Assembly: GCA_019239425.1 (NCBI GenBank)
Contig: JAFAZX010000018.1
Span: forward strand, 41,505 to 105,504
DNA: 64,000 bases
From: Acidobacteriota bacterium
GTDB lineage: Bacteria > Acidobacteriota > Blastocatellia > Pyrinomonadales > Pyrinomonadaceae
Reading direction: 5' to 3'
The notes under the pieces were generated by a model. That model did no database searches. It was given only the letters and a program-made list of their open reading frames with translations, and was not told the DNA's origin. The first letter of the stretch is position 1. Each line of letters opens with the position of its first letter. Made by a program: the position numbers and the translations under genes. This document shows, piece by piece, positions 34,353 to 43,600 of this stretch.

Positions 34353-35606
34353 GCGGTCGCCGTCGCGTGCGAGCAGCGGGTCGATCACGCGCGCGAGGCG
34401 GCCGAAGACCCCGTCCCAGGTGTACTCGTCCAGCACCTTCCGCCGCCCCGCCTCGCCCAGCCTGCGGCGCAGTCCCGCGTCGGCCAGCAACTCGGAGACG
34501 GCCCCGGCCAGCTCGGCGTGGCGGCCGAACCTGACGAGGAGGCCGTCGCGCCCGCGCGACACCACGTCGGGGACGCCGCCCGCGTCCGCGCCGACGACGG
34601 GCTTGCCGTAGAGCCACGCCTCCAGGTAGACGGTGCCGAACGAGTCCGCGCTCGACGCCATCACGAACACGTCGCAAGCCGCGTACGCGTCCTTCTTGGT
34701 CGCCTCGTCGGTCATGCCGAGGTAGAGGATGCGCTCGCGGACGTGCTCGGGCTGGGACGCGAGGTCTCTCTCGAAGTCTCCCATCGAAGGCCCGATGAGG
34801 ACGAGGCGCGCGTCACCGCCCGCGGCCCACAGGAGTTTCATCGCCTCCACGAGGTCGGTGGCGCCCTTGGCGCGCGAGAGCGTCGAGACCTGCAAGACCA
34901 ACTGGCCGTCGAGGTGAAAACGCTCTCTGAAGCGCCCCGCCTCGCCCCCCGCGAACTCCCGCGGGTCGATGCCGACGCCGACGCGGTGAATCTTCGAAGG
35001 GTCGAGGCCGCGGGCCGCGAGGGCGCGGCTCTCGGCCTCGGTGGCCGTGACGATGGCGTCCGCCCCCTTCAACAGTCTCAGCTGCGGCCCCGTCAGGTAG
35101 CCGGGCGACGGCCCGCCGCCCGCGACGCCCGTGTGCACCAGCGGCACGCAGACCCAGGGGACTCGGTGAAGCCTTGCGAGCCACGCCGCCGGGTAGATGA
35201 GGTGCGTGTACGGCAGCACGCCCGCGATGACGATGTCGAACTCGGGGCGGTTGCGGAAGACCTCTTCGAGATATTGGGGGACGAAGACGTAAGGGCTGCC
35301 CGAGAGTAACCTGACTATCTCAAACGGCAACCAGCTCACGGCCCGCAGCACCTTGAACTGAAGCGGGATGTTCCTGAGCGCGAACCGCCGTATCGTCAAA
35401 CCCTCGTGCGTTTCGAGTCCCGCCCGCAGCCGCTGCTTATGTGGACTGTGGAAGGATTCGGGGTGCCACGCGTCGGTGGTGAAGACCGTCACCTCAAGGC
35501 CCCTGTCCGCCAGCCGCCTCGCCACGTTGTAGAATAGGCGCTCGGAGCCGCCCGGGTGCGGCCAGAAGCGGTGGACGACCAGCAGCGCTCGCTTGCGGGC
35601 AGACAT
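34161..35606 (-). CDS. GT4 glycosyltransferase with long C-terminal tail
   Basis: The 481-residue protein has a full GT-B architecture. Its N-terminal domain starts ALLVVHRFWPHPGGSERL (the acceptor-side GGSE loop). The donor domain has VLQVSTLSRAKGATDLVEA and the GT4 signature SSADSFGTVYLEAWLYGKPV, then VVGADAGGVPDVV. The recognisable fold ends near residue 405 (RVIDPLLARDG). The last ~75 residues are Gln/Arg/Pro-rich and are encoded opposite the UbiA gene, so they may be just a run-on to a distant stop. It diverges from the GT2-GT4 gene at 35653. Confidence 0.8.
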   Translation of the reverse strand: MSARKRALLVVHRFWPHPGGSERLFYNVARRLADRGLEVTVFTTDAWHPESFHSPHKQRLRAGLETHEGLTIRRFALRNIPLQFKVLRAVSWLPFEIVRLLSGSPYVFVPQYLEEVFRNRPEFDIVIAGVLPYTHLIYPAAWLARLHRVPWVCVPLVHTGVAGGGPSPGYLTGPQLRLLKGADAIVTATEAESRALAARGLDPSKIHRVGVGIDPREFAGGEAGRFRERFHLDGQLVLQVSTLSRAKGATDLVEAMKLLWAAGGDARLVLIGPSMGDFERDLASQPEHVRERILYLGMTDEATKKDAYAACDVFVMASSADSFGTVYLEAWLYGKPVVGADAGGVPDVVSRGRDGLLVRFGRHAELAGAVSELLADAGLRRRLGEAGRRKVLDEYTWDGVFGRLARVIDPLLARDGDRSPDQHREPDEREEQAVTSLHPQSGLEPQPAPERPQRPRDVQGPHERAQEQQPRQDADLGQAGD

Positions 35607-35652
35607 CGTTCGCCGTCGTTACAGAGCGCGCGCCGGCGCGCCGGGAGGGCAG

Positions 35653-37500
35653 TTGGGCGGGAACAAGGTAACCATCATCATCCTCACCTGGAACGGGCTG
35701 GCCTACACGAAGCGCTGCCTCGAGACGCTGCGCGGGCGGACGGCCTTCAACGATTACGAAGTCGTCGTGGTGGACAATGGTAGCACAGACGGCACGGTCG
35801 AATACCTGAGGTCGCTCCCGTGGCTGCGCCTGCTCGAGAACCGCGAGAACCTCGGCTTCGTGAGGGGCAACAACCGGGCTCTGGCCGAATCGGTCGGCGA
35901 CTCCGACTTCGTCCTCCTGAACAACGACACGGAGATCGTCCAGCCCGACTGGCTCTCAAGGCTTCAGGCCACGGCCTACGGCGCGCCCGAGGTCGGGATC
36001 GTCGGCGCAAGGCTCCGCCGGCCCGACGGGATGCTCCAGCACGCGGGCACGTACATGCCCATCGAGACCTTCTGGGGGCAGCAGCTCGGGGCCGGCGAGA
36101 AGGACGTCAACCAGTTCAACGCCGACGCCGAGGTCGAGGGGGTCGTCTTCGCGTGCGCCTACATCAAGCGCGAGGTCTACGAGCGGGTCGGGCCGCTCGA
36201 CGAGGACTACTTCAGCTACTTCGAGGACAGCGACTACTGCCTCAAGGCCCGGAGCCAGGGATTCAAGGTCTTCTGCTGCGGCTCGGCCACAATCGTCCAC
36301 CACGAGAACACTTCGACCAAGGTCAACAAGGTCTCCTTCGAGCACCTGTTCCTTGAGTCGCAGAAGACCTTCAGGCGGAAGTGGCAGGCGGCGCTTGAGT
36401 CCTCGCGCTACACGCTGGAGGTCAACTGGCATTCCCTGCTCAACTTCCCCACCGGCTACGCCAACAGCTCGCGCGAGCTGGTGCTCGAACTCGACCGGCA
36501 GGGGGTTCGGGTCAACTACCGATACCTGTACGGGCCGGGCACGGCCTTCGCGCGGCCAGAGCCGGAGCAGTCGACCTCATACATGGTCAACGTCATCCGC
36601 GGGCGGCGGGTCAACCCCTCGGGCGTCCACGTCTCCTACGGCCAGGGGGACAGCTTCCGGACGGACTACCGCTCGTACAAGATCGGCTACACCATGCTCG
36701 AGGTGGACGGGCTGCCGCGCGAGTGGGTGAGGCGCGCGAACCTGATGGACGAAGTCTGGACGCCCTCGTCCTTCAACGCCGACACCTTCCGTGCGAGCGG
36801 CGTCGAGAGTCCCGTCCACGTCATGCCCCTCGGCGTGAACCCGGCCTACTTCAACCCAAACATCGAAGGCTATCCCGTCCCCGGCGTCTACACCTTCCTC
36901 TCCGCGTTCGAGTGGGGGGAGCGGAAGGCGCCCGAGGTTCTGCTCCGCGCGTTCAACGACGAGTTCCGCGCGGGCGAGCAGGCCGTCCTCGTCTGCAAGG
37001 TCTATAACCAGGACGCCTCGGTCAACGTCCCGCGCCAGGTGAGCCGGCTCGGGCTGAAGGACGGGGGCGGGAGGGTCGTCTTCTCGATCAACGAGGTGGT
37101 GCCGGCGCACCAGCTCGGCGCGCTCTACCGCTCGGCGGACTGCTTCGTGCTCCCCTCGCGCGGCGAGGGCTGGGGGCTGCCCGTCCTCGAAGCGATGGCC
37201 TGCGGACTGCCCGTCATCGCCACCGCCTGGAGCGCGCAGACCGATTTTATGAACGACCGCGTTGCTTACCCGCTCCGCGTCGAGGGACTCGTCCCCGCCG
37301 AGGCCAAGTGCCCCTACTACGAGGGCTTCAACTGGGCCGAGCCGTCTTACGAGCACCTGCGTCAGCTTCTGCGCCACGTCTTTGAGAACCGTGAGGAGGC
37401 GAGGCTCAAAGGCGCGCGGGCCTCTGCGGAGGTGTTGGGCCGTTGGACTTGGCGGCACAGCGCCGAGAAGATCATCCGGCGGCTGCGCGAGGTCGGTTGA
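35653..37500 (+). CDS. Two-domain GT2-GT4 glycosyltransferase
   Basis: About 615 residues. The N-terminal GT2 domain has VTIIILTWNG, VVVDNGSTDGT and LLNNDTEIVQPDWL (DxD-type), with GPLDEDYFSYFEDSDYCLKA, the rhamnosyl/galactofuranosyl-transferase-like ED motif. From about residue 270 a GT4 domain follows, with LSAFEWGERKAPEVLLRAF and PSRGEGWGLPVLEAMACGLP. Two glycosyltransferase modules in one chain can add two sugars in sequence. TTG at 35653, preceded by GGGAGGG, is my preferred start. An upstream TTG at 35593 would overlap the divergent gene. Confidence 0.75.
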   Translation: MGGNKVTIIILTWNGLAYTKRCLETLRGRTAFNDYEVVVVDNGSTDGTVEYLRSLPWLRLLENRENLGFVRGNNRALAESVGDSDFVLLNNDTEIVQPDWLSRLQATAYGAPEVGIVGARLRRPDGMLQHAGTYMPIETFWGQQLGAGEKDVNQFNADAEVEGVVFACAYIKREVYERVGPLDEDYFSYFEDSDYCLKARSQGFKVFCCGSATIVHHENTSTKVNKVSFEHLFLESQKTFRRKWQAALESSRYTLEVNWHSLLNFPTGYANSSRELVLELDRQGVRVNYRYLYGPGTAFARPEPEQSTSYMVNVIRGRRVNPSGVHVSYGQGDSFRTDYRSYKIGYTMLEVDGLPREWVRRANLMDEVWTPSSFNADTFRASGVESPVHVMPLGVNPAYFNPNIEGYPVPGVYTFLSAFEWGERKAPEVLLRAFNDEFRAGEQAVLVCKVYNQDASVNVPRQVSRLGLKDGGGRVVFSINEVVPAHQLGALYRSADCFVLPSRGEGWGLPVLEAMACGLPVIATAWSAQTDFMNDRVAYPLRVEGLVPAEAKCPYYEGFNWAEPSYEHLRQLLRHVFENREEARLKGARASAEVLGRWTWRHSAEKIIRRLREVG

Positions 37501-37515
37501 ACGCGTCGCACACGC

Positions 37516-38553
37516 TCAGCCGCTCACGGCCAAGACCGTGTACTCGTCGTAAGGGTAGACCTCGCGCGCGAGGGCGGGCTCGGACATCTCCTCGCCGTCG
37601 GCGTTAGAGAATGTGAAGCGGTGGATGCCGAGGCCGCTCTGCTCTGACATGAACGCAAGCAGCCTCGCGGGGACGGGGCGGACGAGGGTCGGGTCGAGAT
37701 AGAACTTCCGCAAGGCCGGGAGGTGGTCGATGTTCGTCGCGGACGCGACGAAGAGGCCGCCGTGCCTCAGCTTTCTTTTCACCAGCCCCAGCAGCTCCGC
37801 GGTCTGTTCGTTCGTCAGCCGCTCGACCACCTTCCACGCGAAGATGCCCCCGTATGAAGCGTCTTGCGAGTCGCGCAGGTGTTCGAAGATGTCCGCGTGA
37901 ATCGCCGACAGCCCGCGCCCCTTACACAAGCTCACCATCGACGCGTCGGGGTCTACCCCCACGGCTTCGATGCCGCTTGCGGCGAAGGCCGCGAGCAGCT
38001 CGCCGCGGCCGCAGAAGAGTTCGAGCGCGACGTCGTCCTCGCGCAGCAGCTCGCGGAAGAGCGACAGGCTGCGGCGGGCGAAGGGTTGCGGGTCAAGGAG
38101 TCTCTCTTCGAAGGCCGCGCGGTCGAACACCGCCGCGGGGGCGCGCCCGTCTTCGCCGGGGCGGTTCGTCGCGTCGAGCCTTCTTTCGTAGGCGTACAGG
38201 TCTTCGGCCATGAGCTGGAGCACGCCGACGACCGAGTTGTTGAAAATCTCCTGGTAGCGAAAGTGCATCCTGACGGCGCGCATGATGAGGGTGGCGACGC
38301 GCGCCTTCACCTCGACCTTCCACCCCAAGCGTCGGGGTCGGGGCCGTGCGTCACCATCAGTCTTGCCGTCGGCCTGCGGCCCCGCCGCCGACGCGAACCT
38401 GCCCGTGACGATGCCGTCGGCCTTCAGCCTCGCCCGCTCGATCTCGCCCATGATGTACCTGGCGTCTGGCAGGCCGTAGACCCGCCGCCGGATCAGACCC
38501 ATCAGGGCCTCGACGTCCACGTCCGTCGTCTCCGGGGTGTTGATGTCAGCCAC
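37516..38553 (-). CDS. SAM-dependent methyltransferase of a surface glycan locus
   Basis: The 345-residue protein has an N-terminal helical region (about 1-140, including VDVEALMGLIRRRVYGLPDA and a basic segment) and a methyltransferase core: VALELFCGRGELLAAFAASG (motif I), AVGVDPDASMV, and YGGIFAWKVVERLTNEQTAE (motif IV, with Trp-Lys before Val-Val). The N-terminal form is seen in methyltransferases next to ABC exporters that act on growing chains. GTG at 38553 with GAGGAG 4-5 bases upstream is preferred to the longer frame that begins at 38649. It converges with the GT2-GT4 gene. Confidence 0.75.
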   Translation of the reverse strand: MADINTPETTDVDVEALMGLIRRRVYGLPDARYIMGEIERARLKADGIVTGRFASAAGPQADGKTDGDARPRPRRLGWKVEVKARVATLIMRAVRMHFRYQEIFNNSVVGVLQLMAEDLYAYERRLDATNRPGEDGRAPAAVFDRAAFEERLLDPQPFARRSLSLFRELLREDDVALELFCGRGELLAAFAASGIEAVGVDPDASMVSLCKGRGLSAIHADIFEHLRDSQDASYGGIFAWKVVERLTNEQTAELLGLVKRKLRHGGLFVASATNIDHLPALRKFYLDPTLVRPVPARLLAFMSEQSGLGIHRFTFSNADGEEMSEPALAREVYPYDEYTVLAVSG

Positions 38554-38869
38554 CGGCTCCTCACCTCGCGTCGATTCGGTTGCAAGAACTACTTCCCGGT
38601 CATAATCCGCCCCGCCCCCTCTTCTGGCAAGTTTCCCTTGACAGGTCACGGGCGGGGTCTATAATGCCAGCCTTCAAAGTAAAGGCAACGACCTTCCGGC
38701 GCCGTGCAGGCTTCCGCGGGTCCTCATCAACCTCTAACGAACTCAAACAGGGTCGCGCTCTTCACCGAGTTTTTCAACACTCGCAAAACCCTCGCCGTCT
38801 GTCTCGCTCAAGCCGTGGCGTCTTCACTTCCGGGCGCTGCGCCATCTCACACACAGGAGGTCATCCGCC
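38554..38869 (+). other. Intergenic region with long leader
   Basis: This 316-base gap holds the start region of the methyltransferase gene (minus strand) and the strong promoter at 38638-38665. The ~198-base leader after it contains no convincing reading frame, riboswitch or terminator that I can identify. Confidence 0.5.
38638..38665 (+). promoter_or_regulatory. Perfect consensus sigma-70 promoter
   Basis: TTGACA (38638-38643), a 16-base spacer and TATAAT (38660-38665) both match the consensus exactly. It drives the PilT-like/KaiC-like pair, leaving a leader of about 198 bases before the GTG at 38870. Confidence 0.8.
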
Positions 38870-40615
38870 GTGACTCCACATAAGACCGAGCTCCTCGTCC
38901 TGGAAGGCAGCAAGGGGGGCGGCGACAAGCGCGCCCGACACGTCTTTCTGGTGGAGCAAGCGGGTTCGGACTTCACCTTCCACATTCGGGATGAGGGGCA
39001 GCACGAGAGGCTGTGCCGGATTCTGGAGGAGAAGGGCGAGGGCGAGCGCCCGCCGGCCATGGGTGTGACGTCCGGGCCGCCCTCCGAGTTGAAGCGGGAG
39101 TGGCACTACTCGTGTCTGATCGAAGTCCTCAGCCTCCAGCTCGACAAGGACGACTTCAAAAGGGAAGAGAAGGCCGTGGTCTTCCTGAAGAGACTCATCA
39201 ACAGGAAGGGAAGCGGCGACCACTACGACAGGCTCCGCAAGGTGCTGAGCCGTGAGACGCGCGCGCGCCTTAAGAAGGAAGATGCCACCGACGGCGAGTT
39301 GCTCGACATGGCGGTCGGAGATTTGAACGGCCTGTCGGTCGCCGACCAAGAGTGGGGACTTTCCGAGAAGACCCCGACGAAAGAAGAGAGAGACCTGCTC
39401 GCCCAGCTCGAAGACGACAAGGTGGCCCATGACAGGCTGAAGAACCACTTCGGATTCTGCTCGCGCTTTAAGGACTCCATCAAGCCGCTCGGGGAGCGAA
39501 TCAGGAGCGGGCGAGTCCTGGCCGCCCTCTCCTGCAAAGGCAGGGTCTGGAGCCTCACCTTTCGCAGGCAGGAGACCGGCTACGGCTACGCCCCCTCCAG
39601 GAGGTTGGACAGGACGCTCAACTCCATCGAGGAGGTTTGCAGCACCCTCTACGAAGAGATCTTCCACGCCGTCGGCCGGTGCGAGGACGCCCACGACCGT
39701 GGGGAGGATTCGGAGTGCGGCGATGGGACGAAAGGGGCGGGGGGCGATAAGTCCGGGAAGAACGATCCGCCTTACCGCGAGCTGATCGACAAGCACAGGA
39801 ATAAGAAGCTCCCGGAGATGGGAGGGCTGATCGTCGTCGCCGGTTCGACCAACTCCGCGAAGAGCCTCATCACGCGCGGCCTCATCCACCTCTACCTCGG
39901 GAACGTGCTCAAGGGCGGCGGCGGGCGGCGCCCGCACCTCGTCACCTTCGAAGACCCGATTGAGAAGTATTTCGCCGACCCGCTGGCGCCGGCCGGCCCT
40001 AAGGATTCTCCGGAGGCGCGGGTCGACTACACGCCGCGCCAGCAGAGGGACGACACCTCAGGCCTCCGGGACGCGCTGCGCGACGCACTGCGGCAGACGC
40101 CGAAGGTCTTCTTCGTCGGCGAGACGCGCCGCAACCGGGACTGGCGCGCGCTGATCGACTTCGCGGGCACGGGCCACCTCGTCGTCACCACGGCCCACGC
40201 CGGCTCGCTCATCGAGGCGATGCACAAGATACTCTTCGCCACCCAGGCGAAGACGCCCGCCGACCGCAACGAGGTCGCCAGCCGCATCCTCGCCGTCGTG
40301 CAGCTCAAGCGGGCCGAGGTCACGCTCAAGGGGGCTAAGAAGAAGCCCGGCAAAAGTCTGAGCGTGCTCGTCCCGGCCGTGTGGCGCCGCGTGCCGCGCG
40401 GCGTGGACTCCCTCACCGCCGAAGGTCTCGCCTCGATCCTGCCGCACAGCCACAGCCCGGAGGGCCGGCCCTGCAGCTCCCTCGGCCGCAAGTACTTCGC
40501 CGGCCGCCTGCTGCAACTGGCCGGCGAGCGCCTCGCCGGCGAGCGCTTCGGCGACGAAAAGTTCGCGGACGACCTCAAGGCGAAAGCCACCGACTGGGAC
40601 TTACAAGGAGCCTGA
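38870..40615 (+). CDS. PilT/VirB11-like ATPase of unknown role
   Basis: The 581-residue protein starts at GTG, with AGGAGGT about 9 bases before. Residues 1-310 are an unfamiliar charged region. The C-terminal half follows type II/IV secretion ATPases: a P-loop GSTNSAKS at 325-332 (Ala replaces the usual Gly before Lys), VTFEDPIEKYF (about 359-369, the Asp box), KVFFVGETRRNRDWRALIDF (about 410, Walker B) and GTGHLVVTTAHAGS (about 432, the His box). No pilus or secretion genes are nearby, and the stop is one base before the start of the KaiC-like gene. The match to PilT is clear for the ATPase, but a pilus job is unlikely in this context. Confidence 0.75.
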   Translation: MTPHKTELLVLEGSKGGGDKRARHVFLVEQAGSDFTFHIRDEGQHERLCRILEEKGEGERPPAMGVTSGPPSELKREWHYSCLIEVLSLQLDKDDFKREEKAVVFLKRLINRKGSGDHYDRLRKVLSRETRARLKKEDATDGELLDMAVGDLNGLSVADQEWGLSEKTPTKEERDLLAQLEDDKVAHDRLKNHFGFCSRFKDSIKPLGERIRSGRVLAALSCKGRVWSLTFRRQETGYGYAPSRRLDRTLNSIEEVCSTLYEEIFHAVGRCEDAHDRGEDSECGDGTKGAGGDKSGKNDPPYRELIDKHRNKKLPEMGGLIVVAGSTNSAKSLITRGLIHLYLGNVLKGGGGRRPHLVTFEDPIEKYFADPLAPAGPKDSPEARVDYTPRQQRDDTSGLRDALRDALRQTPKVFFVGETRRNRDWRALIDFAGTGHLVVTTAHAGSLIEAMHKILFATQAKTPADRNEVASRILAVVQLKRAEVTLKGAKKKPGKSLSVLVPAVWRRVPRGVDSLTAEGLASILPHSHSPEGRPCSSLGRKYFAGRLLQLAGERLAGERFGDEKFADDLKAKATDWDLQGA

Positions 40616-40616
40616 C

Positions 40617-43600
40617 ATGCCCAAGACTTTACGGTTCGGCATCGAGTCTCTGGACAAGCTCATCGGCCCAGACCTCGGGCTCAACATCGTCCGGGTGGTG
40701 AAGGGCGAAGGCGGCAAGGAGAAGGTGGACTCGGGCGCGACGACCAGCATCTGTCTCAAAGGCCCGGACGGCACCGGCAAGTCCGTGCTCGCCCTCCACC
40801 TCGCGGCGCGCTACATGGCCGACTGCGGCGAGGAGTATGGGGCGAAGGCGAAGAAGCTGCCGAAGGTTCTGTACATCTCGACCGACCTCACGCACAGCAT
40901 GGCGCAGACCGTCTGGGACAACTTTGACCTCCGCCGCCCGACGCGGCGGGGGGAGCCGTTCGGCACCCACGAGCGGATGCGCCGGGAGGGGCTGGCGCGC
41001 CGGAAAGTGCAGCCCGCCCCTGTCGCGGAGACGCTGGAGTTGCTGGAGAGGACGCCCGGCCAGATGAGCCGCGTGCTGTCGGGCGAGAGCCTTTACGCGA
41101 TCTACTTCGTCGACCTCGCGCAGACGACGGCCGGCGACGACTGGGGCTTCCTCCACAAGCTCCTCTCGGTGCTGGAGCAGCGCGACGCGTCGCTCCCGCG
41201 CGACCTCGTGCTGCTCGACGCCGTCGAGGGCTTCGAGACGATGGTCGGCGACCTCAACGCCTTCGGCGACAAGTCCACGCGCCGCTCCCGCATCGCGCAG
41301 GTCATGCGCCTGGCGGCGAAGAAGTGCCACCTGCTCTTCGTCGTCGAGGAGGTCAGGCACGAGCGTCTGCCCGAGGAGTTCGTGACCGACGCCGTCATCC
41401 GCCTCCGCAACGTCGAGATCAACGGCTACCTCCGCCGCACCGTCGAGGTCGAGAAGACGCGCGGGCAGACGCACGCGCGCGGCCAGCACCCCTTCGTCAT
41501 CCGCGACGGCAACGGCTCGACCACGGGCGACATGCAGTACGAGAACTACGACGACCCGCGCGTCTACAAGGCCGGCATGGAGCCCGGGGCGAAATCCCTG
41601 CCGCCCCCGGAGGGGGGGAGGGCCGGAGGGAAGAAGCCGGCGAAGGACAAGGGCAGGACGCAGAGCTACGTGCAGGTCTTCCCCTCGATCAACAAGCTGA
41701 GCCGCGAGCTGATGGAGCAGCGGGGCGAGCGGAAGATGGAGCCGGAGCCCGACAAGTACGCGGCCTTCGGCATCCCCTACCTCGACACCATCCTCGGCGG
41801 CGAGGGCGACCTCGGGCGCAGCCCGGACGGCTCCGACACGCGCGGGCTGCCGTGCAGCAGCGTGACGGCCCTCATCGGCGACGCGCTGACCAGCAAGGGC
41901 GTGCTCGGGCGCGCCTTCCTCAGCCGCACCTTCTTCCACTTCGCCTGCGCCCTGGCCGAACGCGTCAAGGGCGCGGGCCTGGTGCCGCGCGGGCGGGCGG
42001 CACCCGGGCAGGCGCGCCCGGACGGCAAGCTGCGCAAGGATTTCCGGGGGGGCGTGGAGGCGGAGGCGGGGAAGATGTTGGAAGAGGGCTTCCTGCCCGG
42101 CGTCGCCCTGATGATGACGACGCAGGACAAGCACGTCGAGTCGCTCTCGAGGGAGTTCATCCGCTGGCTCAATCCGAAGAGCCTCTTCAACGTCAAAGGG
42201 CGGGCGTACTTCAGCGAGGACTTCGAGCAGGTGCTCAAGCTCCTCATCGAGCGGAAGACCATCTGCCGGCGACTCGAAGTGCACGACATGAGCTCGCCCG
42301 TGCTGGCGCACGTCTTCAAGCGCAACATCGAGGCGGCGCAGATCAAGCTCCTCGGCCGCGAGCGGTTCGAGCAGATGAATGTCGACGACCGCTTCCGCGA
42401 GTCGTGGCGCATCCGGATGGTCATCGACGACTTCAACGCCTTCCGCAACACCTTCCCCGACATCCACAACGACCCGCTGCTCGTGCCCTTCCTCCTCTTC
42501 CAGATCGGGCGGGAGGGCATCTCGACGCTCGTCATCGACACGCAGAGCGGCAAGCCCGACATCGCGCTGGCCGAGCGGTTCGAGAGCTCGCTGCGCGAGG
42601 CGGCCGACTACCGCCTCTACACCTGGCGCATCCCCTTCTACGGCGAGACGCGCATCGCCATCACGGCCATCCCGCCGCTCTCGACCAACAGCCGCGGCCT
42701 CATCCGCGAGCTGAAGGGGCAGGGCATGCACGGCCTCACGCGCACGGACGAAGACCGCGAGGACATGCAGCTCACCGTCGACCCGCACTTCGAGCTCTAC
42801 GCCGGGCTGGAGCGCGGCCTCCCGCACCCCGTCCCGCTCGAAGTCCGCCTCTTCACCAGCTCGCGCACGCTCGGCCGATACATCGAGGAGGAGAACGTCT
42901 TCTTCAAGGAGATGTTCGTGCCGAACGCGCCCCGCACGGACGTCATCGTCGGCTTCGACCCGCCCGACTACGAGGCGCTGCGCGAGTTCTGCTACCTCCA
43001 GCGCGACACGCGGCTCAACCACACGCTCGTCTTCCAGGTGGACGAGTTCTGGCTGACGTGGCTCACGCGCCTCTCGCGCAGCCGCAAGAGCAACGTCCTC
43101 CAGAGGCAGTGGCAGTACCTCGACACCGTGACCGTGGACGGCAACGGCCAGCCGGACCCGGCGGCCGACGCCTACCACCTTTTTCAGGAGACGCAGCCCT
43201 ACGACCCGCCCCCGGACGAGGGCGGCGTCCGCGGCGGGCAGTCGCCCGAGTCCGCCCGCCGCGGCGAGCTGCGGCGCCGCGACTTCTACGACGACGAGCG
43301 GCTCGAATACGGCTTCGGCCAGGCCGCCCGCAAGGACGCCGCCGACTTCGAGGAGGTCGACCGCGTGCCCTTCCTCTGGGACTTCGCGTTTCTCCTGTGC
43401 CGGGAGAACCTGTGGGAGGAGTACCTCGCCGGCGAGACGAGCACCAACAAGGCCGGGAGGCGCGTGAACGTCGAGGAGGTGTGGGCGAACATCCGGAAGG
43501 CCAAGTACGTCTACGGGCCGCGCCGGGAGAAGGGCGTCTCGTGGCTCAACTTCCTCGGGGCCTGCAAGGAGGTCGCCGAGTACCACTCGGCGCGCACCTC